64,000 bases of DNA, taken from contig NZ_CAJPNR010000006.1 in assembly GCF_905372115.1 (NCBI RefSeq), positions 1 to 64,000 of the forward strand, given 5' to 3'. The notes below the pieces were generated by a model that searched no databases, was not told the DNA's origin, and saw only the letters and a list, made by a program, of their open reading frames with translations. Below are positions 24,758-35,400 of the stretch, one piece after another (positions within the stretch are counted from its first letter, which is position 1; every line of letters begins with the position of its first letter). Origin of the DNA: an uncultured Streptococcus sp. (lineage in GTDB: Bacteria > Bacillota > Bacilli > Lactobacillales > Streptococcaceae). The position numbers and the translations under genes were made by a program.

Positions 24758-25804
24758 TTAGACACTCTGTCCGACTAATCCGTTTCTAAGATATGCATCC
24801 ACCATACGCTCTGTTGCGACGACTGAATCAATATGGGTACGCTCATAAGAGTGGCTGGATTCGATGCCAGCGCCTAACAGGGCATGCTTGACTTCTGCTC
24901 CTGCGCTCATTGCTGCAGAGGCGTCTGACCCGTAAAATGGATAGATGTCCAGTTTATAAGGAATATCCTGCTCCTTAGCCAAATTTACCAAATGCTGGCG
25001 GAAGCCATAGTGATAAGGCCCTGAAGCATCCTTAACACAGATGGAAACCGTATACTCATCCGTCTGCTGGTCATCACCCATAGCGCCCATATCAACAGCC
25101 AGATACTCTACCGCTTGCTCCGGCAGGCTGGAATTAGCCCCATGACCAACCTCTTCAAAGACACTAAAAGCAAAATGAGTCGTCACCGGCAGCTGAATAT
25201 TTTCCTCTTTATAAACGCGCAAAAGATTGAGCAAAATAGCTGCGCTGACCTTGTCGTCCAGAAAGCGAGACTTGATAAAGCCTGACTTGGTAACTGTGGT
25301 ACGAGGATCAAAGGAAATAAAATCCCCGACTTCGATTCCTAAATCCCGCGTTTCTTTCTCACTTGTCACCTTTTCGTCCAAACGGACTTCCATATTGTCC
25401 TGAGTTCGCTCAACCGTCCCAGCATCCTTGTAAACATGGCAGGAAGTCTGGTGAACTAAGATAGTCCCACTGATAGTCTTTCCACTGCTGGCCACATGGA
25501 CCAGACAGTTTTCTCCTTCAATCATGTTCCAAGGGAAACCGCCAATCCGATCCAGCTTGAGGCGACCGTCAGACTTAATAGCCCGAACAATAGCCCCCAG
25601 TGTATCCACATGGGCAGTCACTACCCGATACTGGGCGTCATTTTCCCCCTTAACCACGACATGGACGCCGCCTTTATTGGTCCGAACAGGCTCATAGCCC
25701 AATCCTTCCAGCGTTTGTACCAAATAGTCTGCCACCTCAGCCGTAAAACCCGTTGGGGAAGGGATAGCCGTTAATTCTTGTAAATATTGAACAGTTTGAT
25801 TCAT
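24758..25804 (-). CDS. M42-family metallo-aminopeptidase
   Basis: 348 residues, PF05343. Residues for the two-metal site are visible: His and Asp in TAHVDT (about 64-66), Asp in SRFLDDKV, Glu-Glu in FEEVGHG, Asp in VDMGA and His in GIESSHSYERTH. M42 enzymes form large tetrahedral cytoplasmic complexes that trim peptides. Members are called glutamyl aminopeptidase, endoglucanase M or FrvX. It does not resemble the usual streptococcal PepA at its N-terminus, so it is likely a paralogue of different specificity. The gene is monocistronic, with an extended -10 promoter upstream. The stretch 24666-24757 after the next gene upstream shows nothing else. Confidence 0.87.
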   Translation of the reverse strand: MNQTVQYLQELTAIPSPTGFTAEVADYLVQTLEGLGYEPVRTNKGGVHVVVKGENDAQYRVVTAHVDTLGAIVRAIKSDGRLKLDRIGGFPWNMIEGENCLVHVASSGKTISGTILVHQTSCHVYKDAGTVERTQDNMEVRLDEKVTSEKETRDLGIEVGDFISFDPRTTVTKSGFIKSRFLDDKVSAAILLNLLRVYKEENIQLPVTTHFAFSVFEEVGHGANSSLPEQAVEYLAVDMGAMGDDQQTDEYTVSICVKDASGPYHYGFRQHLVNLAKEQDIPYKLDIYPFYGSDASAAMSAGAEVKHALLGAGIESSHSYERTHIDSVVATERMVDAYLRNGLVGQSV

Positions 25805-25829
25805 GAATGTCTCCTCATCGTTTTTCTTT

Positions 25830-25835
25830 ATTATA
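25830..25835 (-). promoter_or_regulatory. Extended -10 for the M42 peptidase gene
   Basis: Minus-strand TGCTATAAT (TGnTATAAT) lies about 26 bases upstream of the ATG at 25804. A TTGCTC 15 bp further up could act as a weak -35. Confidence 0.5.
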
Positions 25836-25843
25836 GCACAAAG

Positions 25844-25875
25844 AAAGCCTGAGCAAATAGATTTTCAGCAGGCTT
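25844..25875 (-). terminator. Weak hairpin after the split membrane-protein gene
   Basis: AAAGCCTG (25844-25851) pairs with CAGGCTTT (25868-25875). The T run on the minus side is interrupted (CTTTCTTTG), so termination may be incomplete. Confidence 0.45.
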
Positions 25876-25923
25876 TTAATGATTTTGAGAAATTATGACA
25901 CCTCAATTACTATCGCCGTACTG

Positions 25924-26391
25924 CTACTCTTTCTCCTCCTGGACTTCAATCTTTTGCAAATCCCAAAAGAAGAGATTGCCCAACAATCCTAAGAGAAAAA
26001 GCAAGAGAGGAATGGCATAAGGTGCTAAGGGATTATAAGCTTCTCCAGCACTAATTTTCATCTGAGGGCCATATGGAGCTATCAACTGATAATAATTAAG
26101 ACCGCAAAACAAAATCGAAAATAAAAAGATAGAAAAATAAAGCCGATAGAGATGCCCTAGTAGCTATCCTTTGAATAAAAAAGTAACTTCCCCCATCAGT
26201 GTTGCAAAATTCGTAACAGCAAGTACAAAATAAGCAATGACAACAGGAACTAAAAAAAGAAAAAGGTAAAGATAACCATAAGCAACCTCCGGCTCTGGCT
26301 CAATTCCCGAATAACCGTACAGATACACCAGTAGATACAAAACTAGGGGCAAAAAAGGAATCACCCTAAACTTCCTATTTTTCATCAACAT
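25924..26391 (-). pseudogene. Small multi-pass membrane protein gene split by one in-frame TAG
   Basis: ATG 26391 opens a 75-codon frame (MLMKNRKFRVIPFLP..) with two hydrophobic spans that ends at TAG 26164-26166. The same frame continues without a break for about 79 more codons to 25924, encoding two more hydrophobic spans (YRLYFSIFLFSILF and AIPLLLFLLGLLGNLFF) and a charged tail QKIEVQEEKE. Read through the single amber codon, it would be about 155 residues with four membrane helices. The downstream part has no ATG or ribosome site (only a TTG at 26112), so it is unlikely to be its own gene. I recognise no family. The simplest reading is a recent nonsense mutation, and a sequencing error is the alternative. 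Confidence 0.65.
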
Positions 26392-26611
26392 CTCTCTTTA
26401 AACAAAGAAACTTTTTCTTATTTTATTATAACAAATCTTCTTTATAAAACAAGAATTCACTTTTATTTTCAAGTATTCATTGACTGTAAAATCAAGTTTA
26501 GCAAATATTAGCCACCGTAAAAACATCCATTTGAATGACTGCTTGCTTTAGAGTTTATAAATTTAACCGTCAGTACATTATCAAGGATAGATGATGACAA
26601 AGACAAGAAAA

Positions 26612-26637
26612 AATCATCTCAGCTAGCTGAGATGATT
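26612..26637 (-). terminator. Palindromic terminator of the SHIRT-domain adhesin gene
   Basis: A perfect 26-base palindrome (AATCATCTCAGCT and its complement) is followed on the minus strand by TTTTTTC. The rest of the 26392-26650 gap shows only AT-rich sequence, with no gene seen. Confidence 0.85.
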
Positions 26638-26650
26638 CGTTTGGCTAATA

Positions 26651-29071
26651 TTAATTAGCTTTTTTGAAACGATAGACAAGAGCTGATAAAAGAATCAGAG
26701 CAAATCCTGCTGCTATCGCAAAGATAGATGTTTCGCTGCCAGTTTTCGGCAAAACTTTTTTGCCAGTTGCTGATCCAGTAACATCTTTTCCATCTTTATC
26801 TGATGAATTACCTGGGGTTCCATCAGTCGAACCGCCTGGTTTATCACCAGATGATGACGGTGGTGGTGTCGAACCTGAAGAAGGTGGCGGTGTACCTGGT
26901 CCTTGTGGACGTCTAGCTTCAAATGTCCATGTGCCTGTAAATTTGACATCTGCGCCTGCAATAGTTTTACTATCTGCGTCATATTTGAGGAATTTCCAAG
27001 TACCATCACTTGCTTCAACAGTTTTCTTAGCTGGCTGAACCGCTTGAACGGCAGCACCGTCTGCATATTCAGTGGCATCATTTGGTAACAATGCTGTGAC
27101 TTCTGCTGGCAAGCTACGGTTCGGATCTGCGCTTACAAATTCATAAGTTGCCTTATATTTCGGTGCTGGAGTAAAATTCCATTTACCGGTAAATTTAAGG
27201 TCCTTATCCGCAACAGTCTGTGCATTTGACTCTGCATAGCCTTCGAAAGTCCATGTGCCTTCAGTAACTGTAACACTTGTTTTAGCAGGCTGCTTAGCAT
27301 CTACTTTAGTACCACTAGTGTAGCGATTAGCATCTGCTGGAAGCAAATCAGTTACTTCTTTTGGCAGATTTGGAAAGGCTGGATTGCTGCTGAGAAACTC
27401 ATAGCTGACACCATAGTCTTTATAAGTGTTTGTGAATACTGGATTATTGCCTTCGACGGTAGCTTCCAATTTGCCGTTGTTTTCGGTCACTGTGACAGTC
27501 ACAGTATGTTCTGCACTGTCATAAGTCACTCCAGCTTCATTTCCAGCTACTTCCGTCAGCTTGTAAGTATAAGTGCCTTCTTTATCATAGTTGATTCCAA
27601 GGAACTTGATATCACCATTGGCATCGTTAGCTGCTTGAAGCTCCAAGTTATTTCCTCCAACCTCAGTCAGTTTGAAAGTATACTTTTCAGCTTCAAGTGC
27701 TTTACCATCCAGAACTTTCTTAGCGGTAATCGCTGCAGTTGCTGGCTCTAACTTGTATGTATTGGTAAAAGCATCACGGTCATAGGTAACCGCTGCTGTC
27801 TTAACGCCGTTGTTGTCTGTTACAGTAACAGTAACATTGATGTCTGAATTGGCATCGTTTGTCACACCTGGCAGATTACTTGCTCGTTCACGAATGACGT
27901 AGTTAAAGGTTCCTTCTTTTTTGAAACGAAGTTTCTTAAAGGTTACGGCACCAGCTTTATTAGTTACCGTTTGAACAACTTTGTCGTTGTCATCCTTATT
28001 AATCAAATCAAAAGTAAATTCACCATCTGCCAAATTGCGGCCAGTCAATTCCTTTTTGACTTTAAAGATAACTTCATCAGAACGGGTACCTTCGCCAACA
28101 CCATCAAGAGTTGTCAAAGGCGCGAATGGACGTGCTAACAAATCAGGCATCTTTTGCCCATTAGATGTAACGGTTACATCGTTAAAGGCTTTTTTGGTTA
28201 CCTTATCTACTGGCTCAGTCAAACGGGTCCGGTAGATAACATAAATACCTCTTCCACTCAAATCCCCAGCATTAACTGTGAAATGATTGGAGTCTGTAAT
28301 TGAAACGACATCGCTCGGGTTAAAGGATTTACGTGTGCCAGAAGCACCTTCCCACTCAGTAAAGTAGTAACCTGTAATCCCTGTATCTTCATCCAATTCT
28401 TGGTCTTCTGGAATGGCGTCCTCAATGACAACTTGACCAAGATTTTGGACATCGCGATTGACACGGATACGCCAGTTGACGTAGTTTGGATCCTTAGAAT
28501 CCTGAACACCCCACTTGGAATAACCCTGAGGCTCCTCATCAACCTTGATGCGCTTCAGCCTATAGGTTCTAGCACCTGGGAAATTAACTTCTTGCTCTTG
28601 GTCATAAGGCATATTATCAGCCCAAACCACTGTGAAAGAAGATTGAATAAGCTTGGTATCTGGCATTTTCGCAAAATACTCAGCATTTGTGACAGTAATG
28701 GTTGCTGTATTTGTAACAGGATCTGTCACCAACTTAGCAACAACAGTGCCATCCGGTGCGCTTATGTTTTCCTCCAAAGTTCGCTCAATTTTGAACTGTG
28801 ATGGAACACGATAAACCATGGTATCACCATTATTTAATACTTTGCTATCTGCAAATGTATAGGTCGGTGCAATGTAAAATTTACCTTCACCGTAGCCAGT
28901 ATCCTTTAAAGGATTATTATTAATAGTGACGTTTGTAGTTAGTTGATAGTCGCCATCACCTAACTCTGCAGCAGAAACCCTAGGACTTGAGCTTAACAAG
29001 GGAATAAAGGTTGATACCAAAAGCAGCAAAGTCATCAGAGCATGAGACACTTTATGATAAGTTTGTTTCAC
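26651..29071 (-). CDS. LPXTG adhesin with Ig-like N domains, two pilin-type domains and two SHIRT domains
   Basis: 806 residues. It has a signal peptide (to about 34), then N-terminal Ig-like adhesin domains of the kind seen in fibrinogen- and collagen-binding MSCRAMMs (about 35-320). Two FctA/Spy0128-like domains (about 330-550) follow, with paired Lys and TNTYK-type Asn motifs that usually form isopeptide bonds. Two SHIRT-type domains (about 552-715) share YEF.S..P..LP.EV..LLP and TWTF, as in S. gordonii SGO_0707. A Pro/Ser/Gly-rich wall segment leads to LPKTG at about 773, a membrane span and a basic tail. It is a probable host-binding adhesin, but the ligand is not visible. The start is GTG at 29071 with AAGGAGG 12 bases upstream. 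No sortase gene is adjacent, so housekeeping sortase A is likely. Confidence 0.88.
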   Translation of the reverse strand: MKQTYHKVSHALMTLLLLVSTFIPLLSSSPRVSAAELGDGDYQLTTNVTINNNPLKDTGYGEGKFYIAPTYTFADSKVLNNGDTMVYRVPSQFKIERTLEENISAPDGTVVAKLVTDPVTNTATITVTNAEYFAKMPDTKLIQSSFTVVWADNMPYDQEQEVNFPGARTYRLKRIKVDEEPQGYSKWGVQDSKDPNYVNWRIRVNRDVQNLGQVVIEDAIPEDQELDEDTGITGYYFTEWEGASGTRKSFNPSDVVSITDSNHFTVNAGDLSGRGIYVIYRTRLTEPVDKVTKKAFNDVTVTSNGQKMPDLLARPFAPLTTLDGVGEGTRSDEVIFKVKKELTGRNLADGEFTFDLINKDDNDKVVQTVTNKAGAVTFKKLRFKKEGTFNYVIRERASNLPGVTNDANSDINVTVTVTDNNGVKTAAVTYDRDAFTNTYKLEPATAAITAKKVLDGKALEAEKYTFKLTEVGGNNLELQAANDANGDIKFLGINYDKEGTYTYKLTEVAGNEAGVTYDSAEHTVTVTVTENNGKLEATVEGNNPVFTNTYKDYGVSYEFLSSNPAFPNLPKEVTDLLPADANRYTSGTKVDAKQPAKTSVTVTEGTWTFEGYAESNAQTVADKDLKFTGKWNFTPAPKYKATYEFVSADPNRSLPAEVTALLPNDATEYADGAAVQAVQPAKKTVEASDGTWKFLKYDADSKTIAGADVKFTGTWTFEARRPQGPGTPPPSSGSTPPPSSSGDKPGGSTDGTPGNSSDKDGKDVTGSATGKKVLPKTGSETSIFAIAAGFALILLSALVYRFKKAN

Positions 29072-29390
29072 CTTGAATGCGGTCCTCCTTCTTTTTATAT
29101 TTTATTTTCGACAAATGCTGGCAGGCACACCATCACCTGTCTACCCCCTCAGTTTCAGCCGGTTCTAAATCAAAATTTATTACCAAACTAAAAATGAATG
29201 TATTTGTATATGATAAGCAAATATGACATATACATATCAATTATAACATAAAATATTATAATTGACTCTTTGTGAACTACTTTTTTTAGTGGCAATTATC
29301 TGTTTTTTGTCTACTTTTGTTGCGAAATAGTTACGAAAAGTTGTTTGATTCTAGCTTGAATAGATAATTAATTTTTTATTAGTAATAAAT

Positions 29391-29424
29391 AAAATTCCTA
29401 GACTCTAAGGAGTCTAGGAATTTT
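29391..29424 (-). terminator. Terminator of the M26 metalloprotease gene
   Basis: A 15-bp perfect stem (AAAATTCCTAGACTC with GAGTCTAGGAATTTT) with a 4-base loop. The gap 29072-29452 otherwise contains AT-rich sequence with two minus-strand TATAAT matches (29240-29245 and 29255-29260) that may drive the adhesin gene. I see no gene in it. Confidence 0.88.
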
Positions 29425-29452
29425 AGGAGGCATTTCCAAAAGAAAATATCAC

Positions 29453-32400
29453 TTACTTATTAAAGATTGATTGCCTGAAGTCGTCTGTTTCACGAAGATA
29501 AGCATTGTAAATCTTCTTCTTGAGCAGGTTTACCCAGCTGGCATCGACACGGCTTGTAGCATTGGCAATGTTGCTCACATCCTCTGCTACTGCTGCGTCC
29601 ATCAGACTTTGCATATCTGCATAAGAGCGAATGGTTACTTTCTTAGTACTGTTTGGATTTCTGAGTTCGTACTCGATGGTAATTGGCTTGAGCTTGGTCA
29701 GCTGATCAATCCGCTCCTTATACATAGCCTTCTTGAAGGCTACCCAGGAGTCATATTCACCCTTGAATACATTTTCCAAGACTTTCTGGTCAGTCACGAG
29801 ACCAACATCTCTTCCGGACCATCCATCCCACGTTTTCTTACCTTCATCAAAGGCTTCCTTAGAGTACTTACCAGAAACATAAGGGATAAATCCTTCATGG
29901 TAACCCTTGGCTGCTAGCAACTCATAAGCTGTACGACGGAACATGACATCGCCCGGCGCTCCATTTGGATTGCTCAAGGCTGAGTAGATTGGTGAGAAGA
30001 GACTGAGACTGAGGTAGCCATTTCGTCCATATCTACCACTGTCCTTGTTCTCCCGACGAGTGATGACATCATTGTCAATCAGAGAGTCAAAAGTCTTCAG
30101 CTGCTTGATTTCTTCAGCAGTAAAGCTTCGCGTCTGGTTTCCAGCATGGGTCTCCTTACCATACTTATCTGTAACATAGTAATTCTCCATCTTCCTGAAC
30201 CACTGAAGCTTAGCATCATCGCTCTGCTTCAGCATAGAGGTACCTTCTAGGTAATCTAGGGTGTAAATCATGTCAAACATACCATGGACATAGTGTTGCA
30301 GGTCTTCTGCATTTTGAACGCGCTCCTTGAAGTTATATGTGTGTAGACGCGTCTTAGAATCCTTGTCCACCTTGAAGAGGGTATTGAGTGTAATGGTTGC
30401 CTCATCTGCACTTGGAGTGGACTGCAGGAGTCCGCGAGCATAAAGCTCAGCTCCCAGACCTTCGCGGCGGCCATTGCCCTCAAAGTAAATGCCACCGTCA
30501 GAATTATGGGTCATTTCATGCGTGTAGACAGAGTTACCATAGTCTTCTAACAATTTAGCTGCATCAAAGTGGGTTACACTTCCTGTAGCATAGGCATTAT
30601 AGCCCTTGCTAGGATACCACTTGCCGGCTGGTCCAAAGAATTCCTGCATAGCCAGTGATTTTTTGTCATTAGCTGGAGCCCAATATTTTTGACCATTCTT
30701 GTCAACCAATGAGAATCCATCGTAAACCAGAACAGAACGGAAGAGCTTGTCCTTGCTTTCATCGCTTAGAATCTTATACCAGAAGTCATAGTGATCGCGC
30801 TGGTATTCAGCTGTTTTTCTCACTCGGTCTTCGACAAATTCAGCTAGCTCTGCATCTGTCCGAACCCTGCCATTGGCATCAAGGCGATAACGGTCATAAG
30901 CCCCCATGGAGATGGTAGACATATTGGAGATAGCATAGACACCCTTCTCAGTCATGGTCAAGAGTGGCAAGAGCATGCCCTTGTGTTCCCAGTTATCAGC
31001 AGTAATCTTGTCGTAAACGCCGACAGAATACTTGCTCTTGCCCTCGGCTGCATCCTGAAGCTGTCTAGCTTCTGGCAAATCCGACTCGGCCTCAACGATA
31101 TAGGCTTTTGTATTGGTCTTGAGCCATTCATTATTGCTCTTGTCTGGCAAGAAGAGCTGACGATAGCCTTCTAGATAGTTGAAGAGCCCTCGTTTACCAG
31201 TCGCTTCAGAAAGTGAGGCATCATAAGCCATATAGTTGTTCTTAGCTTTAAGATTGTTCATGCCTGACTTACCAAGTGAAATGATGGTATCTAATGTTGA
31301 AGCATTATGATTTCCAAAGAAGTCAAATTTATAGGCTGACAAATCCTTGACATTGATATTGTCATAATTAATATTATACCAACGGTTGAGATAGGTTAGA
31401 CCAAGTAAGAAGGCTTCTTTATTGTCTTTAATTTGCTGAGCTATATAGTCTGCTACAACATTGCCTTCCGTATTGATAGACTTGTCCATAGCCAGTACCT
31501 TGCGTAACTCTTCTGACAGCTTGGTCTTGACTTGGTCAAAAGTCGTATCCAGATAGAGATCATCCAAAGAAGTGTCAGCATTTACGCCTAAAACAGTTCG
31601 CATAGCTGGCGAATCAAGGACAACCTTGTTCAATTCCGGCAGCACTTGATTGAGAACTCTGCTATAGTCTGATAGGAAGGCTTCTGGTGTATAAAGAAGG
31701 TCTAGGCCATTTACAGTATATTCTGCAATTGCCTTATATTTGAAATCTCCCTTATAGGTCAGATTCAGGTAATCAACCGTATTGTCCTCAAAGTGCAACA
31801 TCAGACGGTTAATTCCGGTCTTGTTGCTATTGATATCAGTGATAATCTGGTCGCCCTTCATTGGAACAACATCCAGCAAGTACTCCGTATTGAGCTTGTG
31901 ATTCTCTGGAAGTTTATTTCCATAAGCAACGATGGTCTCCTTATTGTAGAATGGAAGGAGTTTTTCCATGTTAGCATAAGCTATTAAACGGTCTTCTCGG
32001 GCATTCTTTTCCTGGGCATAGTTGACAGAATAAAGGTTGAGATTCGTGTCTTCCAGCGTGGTCGTAATGTCTAGGCTAGTCAGCTTCTCTTCTGTCTGGT
32101 CCAGAGTCAGTGTTGATGTGACAAACTTGTCATTTTCCAGTGTTTTATTTCCTTCAACGGCATATGCTTCTGTGATACGGTTGTTTTCATATCCCTGATC
32201 ACCAGAAATACTGTAAACATTTGTTCCGCTGACATTGCTGATGACATTATCAATCAAGCCATTGAAGTAATTGGAACCAACTACTCCACCGATTTGACCA
32301 TTCTTAGTAGAGTTTTGAATCTTTCCAGTTACATAAGAACGGCTGATGCGGGCATTGTTTTCTAAACGGCCAACCAGGCCGCCGAAGCGTTGGTTGTTGG

Positions 32401-35400
32401 CTCTAGCGCCTGCTAGAATAGTCACATCTGCCCTGCTTTGGCTAATCAAGGAGTTTCCTCCCTTAAGATTGGCAACCAAACCACCAACATTGTATTCTTT
32501 ACCCTGTTTATCATTTGACACGATAGTTCCAGTAAAGGAGCTATTGGTAATTTGGGTATTGTTAGCAATAACAACCAAACCTGCCACCTGTGAAGCATTT
32601 TCTTTTACTTCTACTCTACCTTGAACGGAAACGTCTGTGATTCGAGCATTTTCTGCATTGCGAGCCAAAGCCGCTGAGTCATAGGTGCCTACAATATTAA
32701 CCTCTTTCAGGTCCAGATTGGAAATAGAAGAACCACTCTTGAGGTTTTCAAATAAAGGCTTGGCTAGATTATAAATCGCGTACTGTTTGCCATTATGGTT
32801 ACCTGTCAGACTGCCTGTGAAGTTCCCTTTGAGGTAGACATAATCCGCAGGAGCCAGACTGACCTCGCTAGCATCCAAATCTGCTCCCAGAACATAGTTG
32901 CCAGCCATATTTTGCTTCATAGCGTCTACCAAGCCAGCAAAGCTAGTGTAGACATTTTGCTGACTAGGAACAACTGCCTTACTGATATAGAAGTCATAGC
33001 CAGACTTATAGCCTGTCTCACCTTCTTGTACCAGCTCAGGCAGAGATACCGTTACCTTATAAACATCCCTGCCATCCTTATGGCTTTCCGCTATGCTGTG
33101 AACCGGCAGGAGCATTTCCTTAGATTCACTTGATTTGACTTTGACAAAGTAGGTAGACAAATCCGTAGGCATAGAGCTCATGGACACGACGCGCTTAAAC
33201 TGGTCGTTTTCTTTTCTGTAAAACTCGGCCGAATCAATATCTCGGAAGGCAATCTTCTTGTATTCCAATTCAAAGTCGCGGCTGTCGGTTTCAAGGTCTG
33301 TGAAGCTGCCATTATCCAGTTCATAAGTCAACTTGGTTTTTAGCGTATAACCTGTGTAGTAGTCTAAGTCGCCAATCTTCAGACTTCCTGCGAAATTGGT
33401 AATTGGAAGAGTACGAACAAGCTGATCTCTCTGGTACAATTCTGCAGTCGCTGAACGGAAGGACTGGGTCTGGTCTTCCAGTCTATATTGGACTGTAATC
33501 GACTTATCATCAGGATTTTCTGTCAGACTTAGAATGGAAACTGTTGGCTTGACTTTAGGTACTCCATTTAGAGCTTCTTTGGCTGCTGTCAGGCTAGCAA
33601 AAGCTTGGTTGACCTGCACTTGTGTGGCAGTTTGATTGTTCAGAACTCCTTCTGCCTTGGCTAATTCGTCAGTATAAGCTGTCTGCTTATCTGAGTCAGC
33701 ATTTTTATATTTTGGAGCTGCTTTGATAATTGGATTTAAATCGTATTCGTTTTGAAGAGCCGTTTTGACAACCTCAAGGCCACTTAACTGTGTCTTGGCT
33801 TGATTGATTTGTTCAACAAGCTGGTTGACTTCTGCTTGGCTGGCTTGTGATTGATTAAGAATCGCTTGACCTGCTGTCAAAGCAGTATCATAGCTAGATT
33901 GATGACTCTGACTATCGTTGAAATAACGTGCTTGAGCTTTAATCTGATCCGCTTCCGCTAATAGATTGTTCAATCGAATTAAATCGAATTCTTCTAAAGT
34001 TTCTACTTTTGGTGCATCATTCGGTACCATATTTGGCTTGGCTGTACCTACTTTGACAACTTGCGTTACTGGAGCGAGAGTCTCTTCATTGAACAGTTCT
34101 TGACGATCAACTTCTTGATTATTGGAACTGTAGACACGAGTCTTAATCGTCCGTTCACCTTGCACACCTGGGGTTGCGATTTGACGGGCGTCCTGAGGCA
34201 ATTCATTGGTGTATTGTTCCTCGATGTTAAAGGCTATTTTCTCAACACGCGTTTCATCTGTATAAGTCAGTGGATACTCTGGCAAGGCGTCTGTTTTTGG
34301 TGCATCATTTGGTACCAAATGTGGCTTAGCCGTGCCTACTTTGACAACTTGCGTTACTGGCGCTAGAGTTTCCTCATTTGACAGCTCTTGACGTTCAACC
34401 TCTTGACCGTTGGAACTGTAGACACGGGTCTTGATGGTTCGCTCACCTTGCACACCTGGAGTCGCAATTTGGCGAGTACCTTGGACTAGCTCGTCAGTCT
34501 CTTCTTCACGAATAGTATAGTTGATTTTCTCTACGCGCGTTTCATCCGTGTATATTAATGGATACTCTGGCAAAACGTCTGCTTTTGGTGCATCACCTGG
34601 TACCATGGTTGGTTTAGCGGTACCGACTTTGACAACTTGCGTCTCTGGAGCCAAGGTTTCTTCATTGGACAACTCTTGGCGGTCAATTTCTTGTCCATTG
34701 GAACTATAGACGCGAGTCTTGATAGTTCTCTCACCTTCAACACCCGGAGTGGCGATTTGACGGGCATCTCGTACAAGTTCATCCGTCTCTTCTTCACGAA
34801 TGGTAAAGTTGATTTTCTCTACGCGAGTTTCATCCGTATAAGTCAGCGGGTACTCTGGCAAAGCGTCTGCTTTTGGTGCATCGTTCGGTACCATGTGCGG
34901 CTTAGCTGTTCCGACTTTGACAACTTGCGTCACTGGAGCTAGTGTTTCCACGTTGGACAACTCTTGGCGATCAATTTCTTGTCCGTTGGAGCTGTAAAAA
35001 CGAGTTTTGATGGTTCGCTCGCCTTGAACACCTGGAGTTGCGATGTGACGGGCATCTTGTGGTAATTCATCCGTATATTGCTCTTCAATATTGAAGGCTA
35101 TTTTCTCTACACGCGTTTCATCTGTATAAGTCAGTGGATACTCTGGCAAGGCGTCTGCTTTTGGTGCATCGTTCGGTACCATATGCGGCTTAGCTGTTCC
35201 GACTTTGAAAACTTGCGTTACTGGCGCTAGAGTCTCTTCATTAGATAGTTCTTGACGTTCAATTTCCTGACCATTGGAGCTGTAGACACGTATCTTGATA
35301 GTTCGCTCGCCCTCAACGCCTGGAGTGACGATTTGGCGAGTACCTTGGGCTAGCTCGTCCGTTTCTTCTTCACGAATAGTATAGTTGATTTTTTCAACTC

